Of a stretch of DNA of 64,000 nucleotides, positions 46,564-57,642 are shown piece by piece. Positions within the stretch are counted from its first letter, which is position 1. Each line of letters opens with the position of its first letter. Source of the stretch: Puccinellia tenuiflora (Eukaryota > Streptophyta > Magnoliopsida > Poales > Poaceae). The stretch spans positions 2,452,408 through 2,516,407 of the forward strand of contig QRDG01000027.1 in NCBI GenBank assembly GCA_012064385.1, in the 5' to 3' direction. The notes under the pieces are model-generated. The model saw only the letters and a program-made list of their open reading frames with translations, made no database searches and was not told the origin of the DNA. The position numbers and the translations under genes were made by a program.

Positions 46564-49500
46564 TTACACAGCCGGTCCTTGAAGTCGGTTCACTATTTCC
46601 TCTGCTCTAGCTTGTATCTCTTTTATATATTCAACAAGTACCCGTTGCTGATAAGAACCTCCTTCCTGTCAAGGAAAGGGGAAAATAAAGATGGACAAAA
46701 TCGTGCTAGTGAATGCTCACGACAAGGCACTAACAAGTTAAAATAGTTACTTTCTCTGTAGAACTCAGAAGCTTATGAATCTTACCGTACGAATCAAGAT
46801 TCTCTCAATTCTCTTCTTGGTAACAGCGTGGAATTCTTCAGGTGAAACATCTCCCTTTCCAACTGTAAGTCCATCAAGCAGCAGCTTGTTCCAGTCATTT
46901 TCAGGAGCTGCATTGCGCAAACTCAATATATCAAAGGCGGTAATTATAGATATTATGAAACACAATCTCTTTCAGTAAACTCATACCCTCTATTATCGAT
47001 TCAAGAAACTTTTCAGGCACTACAACGTTTCCCCCTGAGAAAGTTAACACAGGCACTTAGGAATCAACCAAAATGCAGTTATTTCTCAACATTTGAAGCT
47101 GGACAACCTAAAACGGATTCACACGCACACAAAATGAAGAGATTACCTTTATAAGCATAGCTGCGCTTTCGGAGAAAGTTGGAAGCATATAGTTGCAACA
47201 CTTTTTGCAGCATTACTTGAAGGCCTGGCTTATCTCCATCACCTTTAACCTAAACACATGTAAATGCTAATAATATAAAAAAATTAATCTAGGCTATAGA
47301 TATATAATACAAGTCAAACCTAAAAAGCAACAAATAGTAAATAGTACCACTTACTTGCCTCAGCTGGGCATTAACTTCTGACAGAAAACTCTCATCTAGC
47401 TGTCCTTCTTTTTCTCTATTTGATATTTCCTGGGAATAGCAAGAACACATTAAAAAATCACATCAGAATACGGGAAAAATATCAGCATTCCAAGGTAAAA
47501 TAATAGCGTAACTTAAAATTAGAGATCGTGAAAGCTAAATCTTTGGAAACCAAAATCTTCTGATTGTAACAGCAGGGTATTGCGGAAAGCATAATTTAAA
47601 CTAAATTATATAAGCAGCAGAGATGTCAATATCTTTACACTGATTTGGCAACTATAATGGCGATGTCAACTACTGAATATGACACTGAAAGAAAGGGTCA
47701 ACGTCAATTCAAATGCAAAAAAAAAAAATGTAAATGGGTAGCATTGACGCAAGGCATGGTTTTTAAGGCGTCCCACCTTGGACGCTTAGGGGGCGGTTGC
47801 GGTTCGCCTTAGGTCGCCTTACCGCCTTAAAAACCATGGCGCAAGGTGTAAAAAAGTGTTTTGCATCATGTCTGATGCCAAACTTGAAATGCATAATGGC
47901 ATCAAAGTTAACATGACTGGAGCACAAGACATGCATGTCATAAAATATTTTGGTGGTTGTAATTGACGGTGTCTTTTGAAATACATTCACCGAAGGAACA
48001 GTCTGAACAAAAGAGACCTAGGCTTACTTTCTCCATCAATTTGAGAGCCTCTGGATTTCTTGGTGGCCACATCACATCTTCTCCTTCTTGCATAACAGGA
48101 CTAATAATTGCCTTCAGAACATCAGTTGACTGTTCAATCTTCTCCTGAACCATAGAGATTAATTAGCAACATGGAAGGTATGCAAATGTAGTAATCACAA
48201 TAAAAATACGGAAGTTTCAGGATTTCACATCAGGTCATTGACAGTAGCACTAAAATGAGGAGTCATGCATGACAGGGCATGGTTCTTACATCAGTCTTGT
48301 GGACGACATGATCAACTATGTTCATGATATTCTCGGCCAGTTCTTCGTAATCTTTCTGAAAAACGAAAGGAAATGAAAATAAATAAATTAGAGAAAAAAG
48401 ATAAACGAAATTAGTCGAAAAAAAGTAGATATGAAACCATACTTTATCATCATCTGATTTGCACAGATCAATCCTGGCAGCCAGCCGAACCCAGAAACCC
48501 TCGCTAAATGCTAGAATATTTTCAACCACTATTAGATCAAGCTGTTTGCATATAAGAATGGTACATTAGTTCCTTAATCTGCTACCCTTTTATGTACAAA
48601 ATAACATTAAACAAGAAAGGATTTTGTCAGTTCATTCAACAAAGAATAACACCTGAAATATTTTCAATGACGACTCACCCTTTAAAATATAGTAGGCATA
48701 CTAATCTAGTTTATCCACATATTTGCGAACACTTCGGCATATATAAAGAAATAGGAAAATCTGACAGCTCATAAGTATCTTCTATAGTTTAAGTAGCTAA
48801 TAAAATGTCACCAACCAATTCCCAGCTTGGTTCTACAGATTTTAAAAATATGCATGAGAAGGATGTTCGAAGCACATATACTTAGTTAGTTACAGACTTA
48901 AGGTTTATATATTTAACGGAAATGATGACTGATAATGAATGTAGTTAACACTGAAGTGTATGGAAAAAACTGCAGCTTGTTCTGACAAGAAAGATTAGTA
49001 AGACTGAAGATTTATTTTTTGTTTTTCCGAAAAGGAGGTTGAAACCCCCGGCCTCTGCATCAAAGTCAGACTGAAGAAAGATATACGCCATGCTTACCTC
49101 TCTGGGATTTGCGTCTCTCAGCATATCAATCAGCCTATCTACTTCAATTGTTTTCTTGAAGGATTCTTCAGGACCTTTAACGGCTGCACATAACAAGGTG
49201 TTCCTGTTTTAATGAAAACATAAGGTCTTGGCGAGGGCATTTAACCGTTACACCATCTATTCCCACACAATATCTAAGTGAAAAATAAAACGTGAAATGA
49301 CGGGTAGTATCAGAGTTTACAAATACAACAATTAGAAGATTGCATCGCTACCAACAATAATGTGAGTTTCTAGCATTGTGCATTGATGAAGGCAGCTGAC
49401 AAGTGCAGTGCTGTAGTCCACATCTACTTAAACTTCCATGGCACATTCAGTGCTGATATTATTCAGACAAACATAAACAATGCTACTACTAGTACAAATT

Positions 49501-49945
49501 CGAAACTGTGTACAGTTCTAAAAAATTCCCAACTAATATGAAAGCGCGCAATAACTGTGCTTTGTCCTAATTAGCGAAACAAGTTAAATCAACTAAGACA
49601 AAAGGCCGTTGCTCCAAGCCGACAAGCGTTCAGTGTACACAAAGAAAACTAAACTGAAAGAAAACAGAGAGCCAGCGCACGGCACGAACCGCCTCCGCCG
49701 GTGCGCTTGTAAAGCTCTCCTCCGAGAGGAATGCGCCGGGATCCCCCAGCTGCACCACTGGCGCAGCGAATCCTAGCCAGTGCAGAATCGATTAAAGGAA
49801 GGAGACGAACGGTCAGAGGAGCCTCCCGAGTTCTCTGGGGAAGAAAGAACGAGAGGAGCGAGATGAAGAGGGCACAGACCGCAAACCGGGGCGAGGACGG
49901 AGATGGCGGCGGGCGGAGCGACGTGGAGGCGGTGGCCGTCGCCAT
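46564..49945 (-). CDS. Conserved-looking plant protein, 10 exons, probably plastid-targeted, function unknown
   Basis: Minus-strand exons: 49945-49690, 49183-49098, 48541-48443, 48355-48290, 48144-48028, 47429-47355, 47249-47147, 47034-46987, 46907-46786 and 46665-46564. All introns are GT-AG and phases agree throughout, giving 1074 bp and 357 residues. The N-terminus (MATATASTSLRPPPSPSSPRF) is Ser/Thr/Pro-rich without acids, like a transit peptide. The body is charged and helical. Marked phrases are EDVMWPPRNPEALKLMEK, KPGLQVMLQKVLQLYAS, LLLDGLTVGKGDVSPEEF and EGGSYQQRVLVEYIKEIQ near the C-terminus. I recognise the style of a plant-specific protein but cannot name the family. The leader has an upstream in-frame ATG at 50077; the start chosen gives the better targeting sequence. 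The first exon's end (gcg|gttcgt) is the least certain splice site. Confidence 0.82.
47755..47838. mobile_element. Small hAT-like MITE in an intron (84 bp)
   Basis: The ends catggtttttaaggcg and cgccttaaaaaccatg are perfect inverted repeats. The flanks acgcaagg (47747-47754) and gcgcaagg (47839-47846) form an 8-bp duplication with one mismatch. It lies in the intron between exons 5 and 6 of the 10-exon gene. Confidence 0.8.
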
Positions 49946-50216
49946 CTGCGGCCGGTGGCTGGAGCGAGGCGGGGAGGAGGGCGAAGGGAGCGCGCGCGTA
50001 GTCCGCTCCACGAATCCCAAATCCAATCCTGACAAGTAGGAGTGGTCACTCGGGTTTTGCAGAAAGCAGAGTTGCACAGCCTAAGCTTGGAAGTGGGAAA
50101 CGGTTACGACAAAACAAAAATGCAAACAAAATTGCAGAAACTCTTCGCACTTGCAATACGGTTTTTTTTTTGTTGTCAATTCTCGCACTGAGCTGAAAAC
50201 TAATCCCTCATATGAC
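49946..50216 (-). other. Leader and promoter region of the 10-exon gene
   Basis: The sequence is GC-rich near the start codon. No clear TATA box is visible. It ends at a hAT-type MITE. Confidence 0.45.
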
Positions 50217-50373
50217 CAGTGGCGGACACACAAAATTCTAGAAGCCTGGGCAAATATGTTTATGATGTCATTTTTTAGACTAATTTCTATATAAAATCTT
50301 GTAATACAAGGTGTAGCGCCGCCGATAAGCCCGGGCGGCCGCCCGGGCTGTAGGGATGATGGATCCGCCCCTG
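50217..50373. mobile_element. hAT-type MITE (157 bp) with perfect 8-bp TSD
   Basis: The left end is CAGTGGCGGACAC and the right end ATCCGCCCCTG. The duplication catatgac flanks it exactly (50209-50216 and 50374-50381). The termini match the CAGGGGCGGA family seen at 664-1267 and 61583-61768. It is about 270 bp upstream of the 10-exon gene's start codon. Confidence 0.88.
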
Positions 50374-50765
50374 CATATGACCCTCCTGATAAACTATTTA
50401 TAAATCTAACCTATGTGATATACACTAATATGGATGACGTCGAAGTTGTGAGCTCCACGCCCAACTCATTTTGGCACAAATGGTCAAAAAGGTTGGTGCC
50501 AAGGAGAAGGGCGCCAATCTTGGTTCGACGAATGGCTTCACGCTCAGCAGCACAACATTAGCACAGAAGGACAGATTTTGAAAATAGTTTTCCAAAGGCC
50601 ACATGAGGAATTAGTTTCAACTAGGAGAGAATCCTCTCCTCCAGACCAAAGAGACTAAAAGAAAAAAAATGTTGTCAAAGTTGGTCAACTTTCTTCTGTA
50701 CTCCTACCTTGCGTTCAAATGTTGCAGTCTTGCAGACCAAAGAGACTAATACGGAAAAAATGCTA
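50374..50765. other. Intergenic spacer
   Basis: No gene or bounded repeat is seen. Confidence 0.5.
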
Positions 50766-51011
50766 CTCCCTCCATGCCGTGCGTTATTTTTATGCTGATC
50801 TTCGGGACTCAACTTTGACCAATAATATATACTAAATTATATGGATTGAGAATGCATAAATGGTATTTTTGGATTCGTCTTGCAAAATTCTTTCATTCTA
50901 TATATCATTGCACTAATTTCGTGGACATATTGTAAATATAAATCATGGTCAAAGTTATACGTCGTTGACCAGCGAAATTTAAGGGTGTCTTATATTTTGA
51001 GACGGAGGGAG
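50766..51011. mobile_element. Stowaway MITE (246 bp)
   Basis: It runs from ctccctccatgccgtgcgtt to the end atattttgagacggaggga plus g. TA dinucleotides flank both ends. The interior is AT-rich and non-coding. Confidence 0.85.
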
Positions 51012-51895
51012 TAGCAAACTTGGCAACTGGCATCTTTGTTTCCTGTCAATTGCTCCGACACATTAGGAAATTACTGATTTATAAGCACAGATAAAAAAAT
51101 CAGGTCATTTATCAAATTTATTTTGGTTAGTAAAGTAACATTTTGTATGATTAGCAAACTGCGAGAATTTAAACCAGAGTATGTTTGATGTCACAGGAAA
51201 AACAAAGGAATGGTATAAAAAGAGATTGGAGTGGATGGTAGATTTTGTATAGAATGTAGTAAGAATGATTCATTAGGAAAAAATTATAGGATACCATCCT
51301 ATAAGACAAATGACCAACATAGAAAAAATGCTACGGACTTCAATCTTTTGAAAATCCTATGAAATTTCTTTGAGTTAAAGGAGCCCTCACTTCCGACTAC
51401 CCTACGGTCCAGAGGGGAAACAAGAATGTATTCGATGAACCTAGTTTTTGTGGTGCATTCGAGTTTCGAAACATCACTTCTTTTTTACCAAGAGACCAAA
51501 TGACATTAATATCAAACAACATTACAAGATTATCTTTAAATAAAAATATTACACATAAGTCTCTAGGGGAAATCGACATCATCTTTCTCCTACACTCACT
51601 GGTGGCCCGCAGTGAGCAAATCTCGATGCTGCCTCTAGACCTCTAAACCACGTCGGAGCCAAGAAAACATCGTTGACGCGACAGTTGGGAAGTCGTCAGC
51701 CGTAACCTGAATACGTCGGCGACAGTAATCTGAGAATAGTAGGGTGTATAGATATAACCCCTAGGAGAAAAGTCATCAAAATATCTAAGAATAGTAGGGT
51801 GCATAAACATACCCCTAGCAACCATATTACCCATTTAATTTTTTTCGAGAAACCTCTCGAGTAGGGCATGTCGATACTGCAATTCATATAAAAGA
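51012..51895. other. Intergenic DNA with a short direct repeat
   Basis: The phrase gaatagtagggtg(t/c)ata, followed after a few bases by acccctag, occurs twice (about 51732 and 51788). No gene is recognised. Confidence 0.45.
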
Positions 51896-52050
51896 AGAGA
51901 GTTAGTCCAGTTTATAAGGAAAATCGAACCCAAAAACCATACGTTGCCCTGTTTATAAGAAAAACCAGACTGAAAAACCGCACAAAGTGAGGAGACCCGT
52001 CATCCACACGACACTAGTCCACCAATCGCAACAAACACACTCCACCAGCT
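51896..52050 (-). mobile_element. Second copy of the retroposed-element 3' region
   Basis: Read on the minus strand this is closely similar to 14640-14790: both contain gtcgtgtgg, a gacgggt phrase, tgtgcggtttttt-type runs and two T-rich 'ttataaac' phrases. It therefore belongs to the same family as the element split by the CACTA. Its outer limits are not determined. Confidence 0.6.
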
Positions 52051-53018
52051 CCTAAGAGTTCAATTTAAATTTTGACTCACCGCTTGAGAAACAAATCATG
52101 TCGTGTGGTGGGTGGAAGGGGTCCACGACCTCCCCTAATCAAACACACTTCAGATATGACAAGTCATGTCACTATGTTGGAACTTACACATAGAAGGTCT
52201 ACACACATTTGATTATTTGATTATAGGAACCAACAGAGAAGGAAGAGGAACGTTGATCGGAGAATGCCGACCCTCGGGGAGCACAAGTGACACAAACTTT
52301 AGGAACTAAGATCGAGCTAGGATATCCATCGCGGAGAGCGCCTCTATAGAAGACACAAAAACCGGCAACACCTGAATTTGAGTCCCTAAATGCTCCCAAT
52401 ATCCGTACGGAAGAAGCGGGACCACCTGTGTCGTATGGATGGCTACGAAAATGCAATTCAGACCCGTGGGATACCAAATTTTCAAAATATCCATTTATGT
52501 TTGAAACCAAATTTTGAATCTCGTCTTTATTATTTGAACATAACTCTAACTTTATGACATTAGATTATGTTAAATTCGAACTATGAAATGTGATGAAACA
52601 TGTATGCAATTGTTTTGGCATGTGTGTCATGTTTCATCCTAATTTCACACATCTACATAAAAATGTGCATGTACTTGAATTTCATCATGGCTTCATATAG
52701 TACTAGAAAATTTTCAGATTCGGTTTGCTTTATACGTGTTCTATTAATTTCGGCCATGTTTTAGGATGACATATGAATTTTAGTACGATTCTGGTCTTAT
52801 TTAGTGGTTATTAATTTCATGTATATTTCATGGAAAATTTAAAATATTACTATATGTTTCACATGGGAGACATATTTCAATGAATTCTGCGTAGGATATT
52901 TCAATGTTGTTGTTTTGTGTAAAACGGATATCACGAATTTCAAATAACGTACAAACGGCCAAGATAAGGCCGGTAGCCAACCAAGCCGTGGAAAAAGCAT
53001 GTTGCATTGGTGAAATTA
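52051..53018. other. Intergenic, mostly AT-rich
   Basis: No gene is recognised. Part of 52050-52330 may still belong to the retroposed element copy. Confidence 0.4.
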
Positions 53019-53400
53019 AATGGCTCCCGAGCTCATATGCTCCTGGCCGGTTGATTAGAAAATTCAAATAAATATAAAACATGTCGAAAAATTCTGAAAA
53101 ATTGAAACAAGCATATAAAGTGTTACACATAAATGCAAAGTTTCGTGATGAAATGATATATGTGGTGTTCAGTAAAAAAAACAAAATCAGCATCTAATAT
53201 AGGATCCAAAATTATATGTTTTGGAGCACTGATTTTTTTTTTGTCTGCACAGAACACCACAAATACCATTTCATCACAAAAATTTGCATGTATATAGAAA
53301 ATTCACATATATCTGTTACCATTTTTTCAGAATTTTAACATATTCTACTATTTGTAAAAGAAATCGACTGGCCAGGAGCATATGAGTTCCGGAGCCAAAA
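53019..53400. mobile_element. Long-TIR foldback MITE, Mutator-like (about 380 bp)
   Basis: The left arm contains gctcatatgctcctggcc and the right arm ggccaggagcatatgag, near-perfect inverted copies. The pairing continues inward over more than 100 bp with mismatches (acacataaatgcaaag against its partner near 53280). A clean target duplication is not visible: gtgaaatta versus gtgaatccc. Confidence 0.7.
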
Positions 53401-53689
53401 GTGAATCCCTGTTGAATAACTCTGCATCGCAGTGACCGAGATTGTTCGATCTTGAATTCTTCTTCAACGCCTCGCTTGCGGAGCCGACCATCCTTCTTGA
53501 ACCGCAGGGGAGGCGAAGCCTGCGAAAACAAGATGTTGTGGTGCTTGTGAGCGTCAGCATGCGACGGAAGATCTCCAGTTTTTGGTTTGGGGTGAAATGT
53601 GCATGAACGGCGAGAATTCCCGAAGCCAGTGTCCAAACTCCAATGAAAGCTAAAGCAGGTGCAGAGAACAATAGGGAGTTGTCCAGGAC

Positions 53690-53850
53690 ATTTTTTTTTT
53701 GAAATGAGCAAAAGCTTTGCCTTTATATTGATATAGAAGGAGAAAACATAGAGCGGCCAAGGCCAAACCGAAAAAGGCGCTACATTTTAAGTTGTAATTT
53801 CGGCCAAATGGTTCGCACCAGCAAGGATCCAGTTCTTGCTCTCATCCTTT
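53690..53850 (-). mobile_element. LINE 3' end remnant
   Basis: On the minus strand the zf-RVT-proximal phrase NWILAGANHLAEI precedes a stop, then an untranslated tail with aaggcaaagcttttgctc and a run of A (T-run at 53691-53701). The upstream part was removed or separated by the copia element that starts at 53851. Confidence 0.65.
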
Positions 53851-55744
53851 TGTTGGGAATATGCCCTAGAGGCAATAATAAAATGGTTTATTAACTATAT
53901 TCACGTTTATGATAATAGTTTATTATCCATGCTATAATTGTATTAAATGGAAACATAATACATGTGTGGAATATAAACACCCGGAGTCCCTAGTGAGCCT
54001 CTACAGGACTAGTTCGTTGATCAAGAGATAGTTAGAGTTTCCTAACTATGGACTTGTTATAGTCACTTGATAACGGAGTCATATCATTAAGAGTAATGGT
54101 GTGGTGGACATGACCCAAATAAAGAGTTGCAATTAATCGTGTCACAAAAGTTTTGTTGTCAACACTTTTAATATGCCAAATATAGTTTCCTTAGACCATG
54201 AGATTATATCACTCCCGTTCACCGGAGGAATGCTTTGTGGACATCAAACGTCACTTCGTAACTGGGTGATTATAAAGGTGGCTTTCAGGTATCTCCGATG
54301 GTGGGTTGTTGGGTGATATGAATCAAGAGTGGGATTTGTCCCTCCATGTGACGGAGAAGATATCTTCAGGCCTTCTCGGTAATATAGCATCAAAAGTCTG
54401 CAGACAGGTGATTAGGTGGTAATCATGAGGATCCTATATTATGGACGAGTAAAGAGGACTTGCCGGTAACGAGATAAAACTGGACATGGGGATGTCAACG
54501 ATTATATCTCGGGCAAGTAAAATATTGTGAGACAAAGAGAATCGTATATGAGATTAATTGAATCTTCGGCATCGTGGTTCAATCGAGAAAAGGTTTTCGT
54601 TGAGTGTATAGGAATTAATATGGGCATCCCGGTCCCGCTATTAATTATTGATATGATCATGTCTATGCATTCTCGAACCCGTAGGGTCACACACTTAACG
54701 TTCCGATGAATTTAGGTTTTGCGATGAATTAAATGATGAAACGAACGAATGGTGATTCGGAGTCTCGGATGGGATCCCGGACGTCACGAGAGGTTCCGGA
54801 GGAGTCCGGAGAATAAGATTCATATATGGAAAGTGGTTTCCGGAGGTTTCGGAAAAGTTCCGGAAATATTTACAGGGTACCGGAAAGGTTCCGGAAGGTT
54901 CTAGAAGTATCTAGATGGACCCACATGGACCAAAGGGGTGCAGCCACCACCTTGGTGTGCCGCACCACCTAGGCCCACATGGGCCCATGCGGCAAAGGAA
55001 GAAAGGGGGCCGGCCGAGTCCTAGTTGGACTAGGGGCCGGCTCCACCCCTTTAGGAAAGGGGCCCAAGGAGGAGTCCTAGATGGACTCCAACTTGGGGGG
55101 CAAGGCAAGAGGGGGCCGGCCGGCCCCTGCCCTAGCCCTAGCCGCCACCTATATAAAGGGGGGGAGGGGAGGGGTGCGGCACACCCTTGAGCTGCCGCCC
55201 CAAGCACCCTGCCGCACCGCCTCCTCTCCACCCTAACCCTAGCCGCACCCCTCCTTCCCCGGAGGGCTGCCGCCGCCTCACCTCCATCTAGAGCTGCCGC
55301 ACCTCCCTTACCCTAGGGTGCTGCGCCACCTCCACCTCTCCCTCTCCTCTTGCTTGGCTTGGCGAAGCCCTGCTCGCGGAGATCGTCATCATCACCGGCA
55401 CTACCGTCGTGCTGCTGAGATCATCAAGGCCACGTCTTCTTGCTTGCGGGATCAAGGAGTCGACGTCTTCATCGAGCCGTACGTGTGGACGCCGCGGAGG
55501 TGCTGCCCGTTGCTGCACTTCACCAGATTGGATCTCGAGGATAATACATCTCCTCGCGACTAGACGAGTCTAGTTGCGGGGATCGACTAGCCAACCCCTG
55601 CACCGACAAAACGCGTTTGTTGATCTTCAAGGGTAAGATATTGGATCTCACCTTCGCTATCTTCATCTCATAGATCTAGATCCTTGGGGTTTATTCCGCT
55701 TGCCGCGTAGGAAATTTTTTGTTTTCTATGCTGCGACCCCTTCA
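53851..55744 (+). repeat. 5' LTR of the Angela/BARE-like element (1894 bp)
   Basis: It runs from TGTTGGGAATATG to CGACCCCTTCA. It holds a TATA box and the GC-rich transcribed leader. Open frames within it (54911-55231, 55288-55563) are incidental. Confidence 0.92.
55150..55157 (+). promoter_or_regulatory. LTR promoter TATA box
   Basis: tatataaa precedes a G-run, about 590 bp before the LTR end. It is placed like the TATA box that drives BARE-type genomic RNA. The truncated 3' LTR does not reach the corresponding point. Confidence 0.7.
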
Positions 55745-55745
55745 G

Positions 55746-55758
55746 TGGTATCAGAGCC
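55746..55758 (+). promoter_or_regulatory. Primer-binding site (initiator Met tRNA)
   Basis: TGGTATCAGAGCC lies one base after the 5' LTR. Confidence 0.9.
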
Positions 55759-57011
55759 TAGATCTATTCGTAGATGTTGGTGCGATTAGAACACAAGGAG
55801 TTGTGGGCGTTGATATTTTATGTTGCTACCTTCTCGCGTGCACTTTGCATCTTTGCGGTATTGTGAGATTGAAGCGGCCCGGACCAACTTTACTCGTCCA
55901 CGCACGAGAGACCGGTTCCATGACTGACATGCAACTTGTTTTGCATAAGTGGCTGGCGGGTGTCTGTTTCTCTTGCTTTAGTGAGGATGCAATTTTCAAT
56001 GGAAGGCCTTTCAAAAGGATGAGTAAATAAGTGACTATTATATCACCGTTGTGGTTTTGCGTAGATTAGAATGGTTCTATCTCGTTGACCCAAGCCACGT
56101 AAAAATTTGCATAAACAAAGTAGAGGACGTCTAACTTGTTTTTGCAGAGGGGGTCAAGTGATGTGATATGGCCAATGTGATTTGTGATAATGTATGCAAT
56201 TATCATGTTTGTAATATTTCGCGACTTGCATGTCGACGAGTACGGCAACCGGCTGGAGCCATATGGTTGTCTTTTATTTTATGTGACCTGCGTGTCAATG
56301 AATCACCATGTAATTGCTTTACTTTATTGCTAAGAGTCGCATTAGTTGTAGTTGCAATAGTTGGTGGACAACCATGGTGATGGCGCCACGATGATGGAGA
56401 TCATGCCGGAGATGGAGATCTTGCCGGTGCTTTGAAGATGGAGATCAAAAAGCATAAGAAGAAAGGCCATATCATATCACAATTTTTGAATTGCATGTGA
56501 TGTTAATCCCTTTTATGCACCTTATTGTTATGCTTAGATGTGATCGCGATGGTAGCATGATAAGGTGATCTCTCATGTTAATATCAAGATAATTAAGTGT
56601 TCTCCCCTAGTATGCGCCGTTGCGAAAGTTCGTCGTTTCGAAGCATCACGTGATGATCGGGTGTGATAGACTCTACGTTCACATACAACGGGTGCAAGCC
56701 AGTTTGCACATGCGAAAATACTACGGTTGTCTTGACGAGCCTAGCATGTACAGACATGGCCTCGGGAACACGGAACCGAAAGTTTAAACACGAGTCATAT
56801 GAATGATATGATCAACACTGAGTTGTTCACCATTGAAGCTACATCATCTCACGTGATGATCGGTTGTGGTGTAGTGGATTTGGATCGTGTGTCACTAAAC
56901 AACCAGAGAGATGTTGAGTTTAGTGGGAGTTCATATTTTAATTTGATTAAGTTGAACTAAATTATCATAAACAAGTGTCCTAAAAATGTCTTTGCAAAAT
57001 CCTTGTAGATC
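55759..57011 (+). other. Untranslated leader of the Angela/BARE-like element
   Basis: This is a stretch of 1.25 kb without coding similarity between primer-binding site and gag. Long leaders are normal for this group. An agtgggag motif resembling the polypurine tract occurs at 56922-56929. Confidence 0.7.
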
Positions 57012-57642
57012 ATGGCCGACTACAGTAGTATGTTTCTTGCTGAGGAGCTGCGTCTTGATGGGTCAAACTTCATCGAGTGGTACGAACGTCTTAGAGAAGT
57101 CCTATCAACCAATGATCAGCTCTACGTGTTACATGAACCGTTAGAAGAGAAACCCGATGCTTCTGCAAGTTACAACAAGCGTATGGATTGGCTCAGTCGG
57201 AGTAAGACTCACATTCAAGTCAATTGGGTTGATGAGTGTCTTCATGAATTCAGACCTGTCCAAACAATTCAAGAACTTGAGTGCCATTGAGGCTGTCACT
57301 AAGCTAAAGAAAATGTTCATAGCACAAGTGAGAATTGCAAGGTTTGAAGGTCTAGGTGTTTTTCTTTCAACTAAGATGGAAGAAAATGATCGCTTAGAGG
57401 AACATCTGAAGAAAATGTATAGGATATATTACACTCTTGTGGATGCTTGGGATATGGAGATGAGTGACGAATTCGCGATAGATGGGCTGTTGCATTCGCT
57501 TCATCCCAAATTCAAGAATTGTGTCAGAGACTATGTCAAGGAAAGGGATTCGATCACTTATCCGGAACTGATGTCTCGACTTCGTCAGATCGAAAGGAAT
57601 CCCGTAGCGGGAGGAGTAGCCAATGCAGAAGGTATATTTTGA
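57012..57642 (+). pseudogene. Copia Gag remnant with one frameshift
   Basis: The first frame starts MADYSSMFLAEELRLDG and reads into a stop at 57288-57290. The homologous continuation is in the next frame (57157-57642), including LKKMFIAQVRIARFEG, LSTKMEEND and LHSLHPKFKN. Together they cover a copia-type gag (UBN2-like) domain. The frame ends at 57640. No zinc knuckle is visible. In intact elements Gag builds the virus-like particle. Confidence 0.83.

Noticed and set aside
54911..55563. Proline/glycine-rich open frames near the end of the 5' LTR
   Set aside because: They lie in the GC-rich leader part of an Angela/BARE-type LTR, which is not known to be coding.
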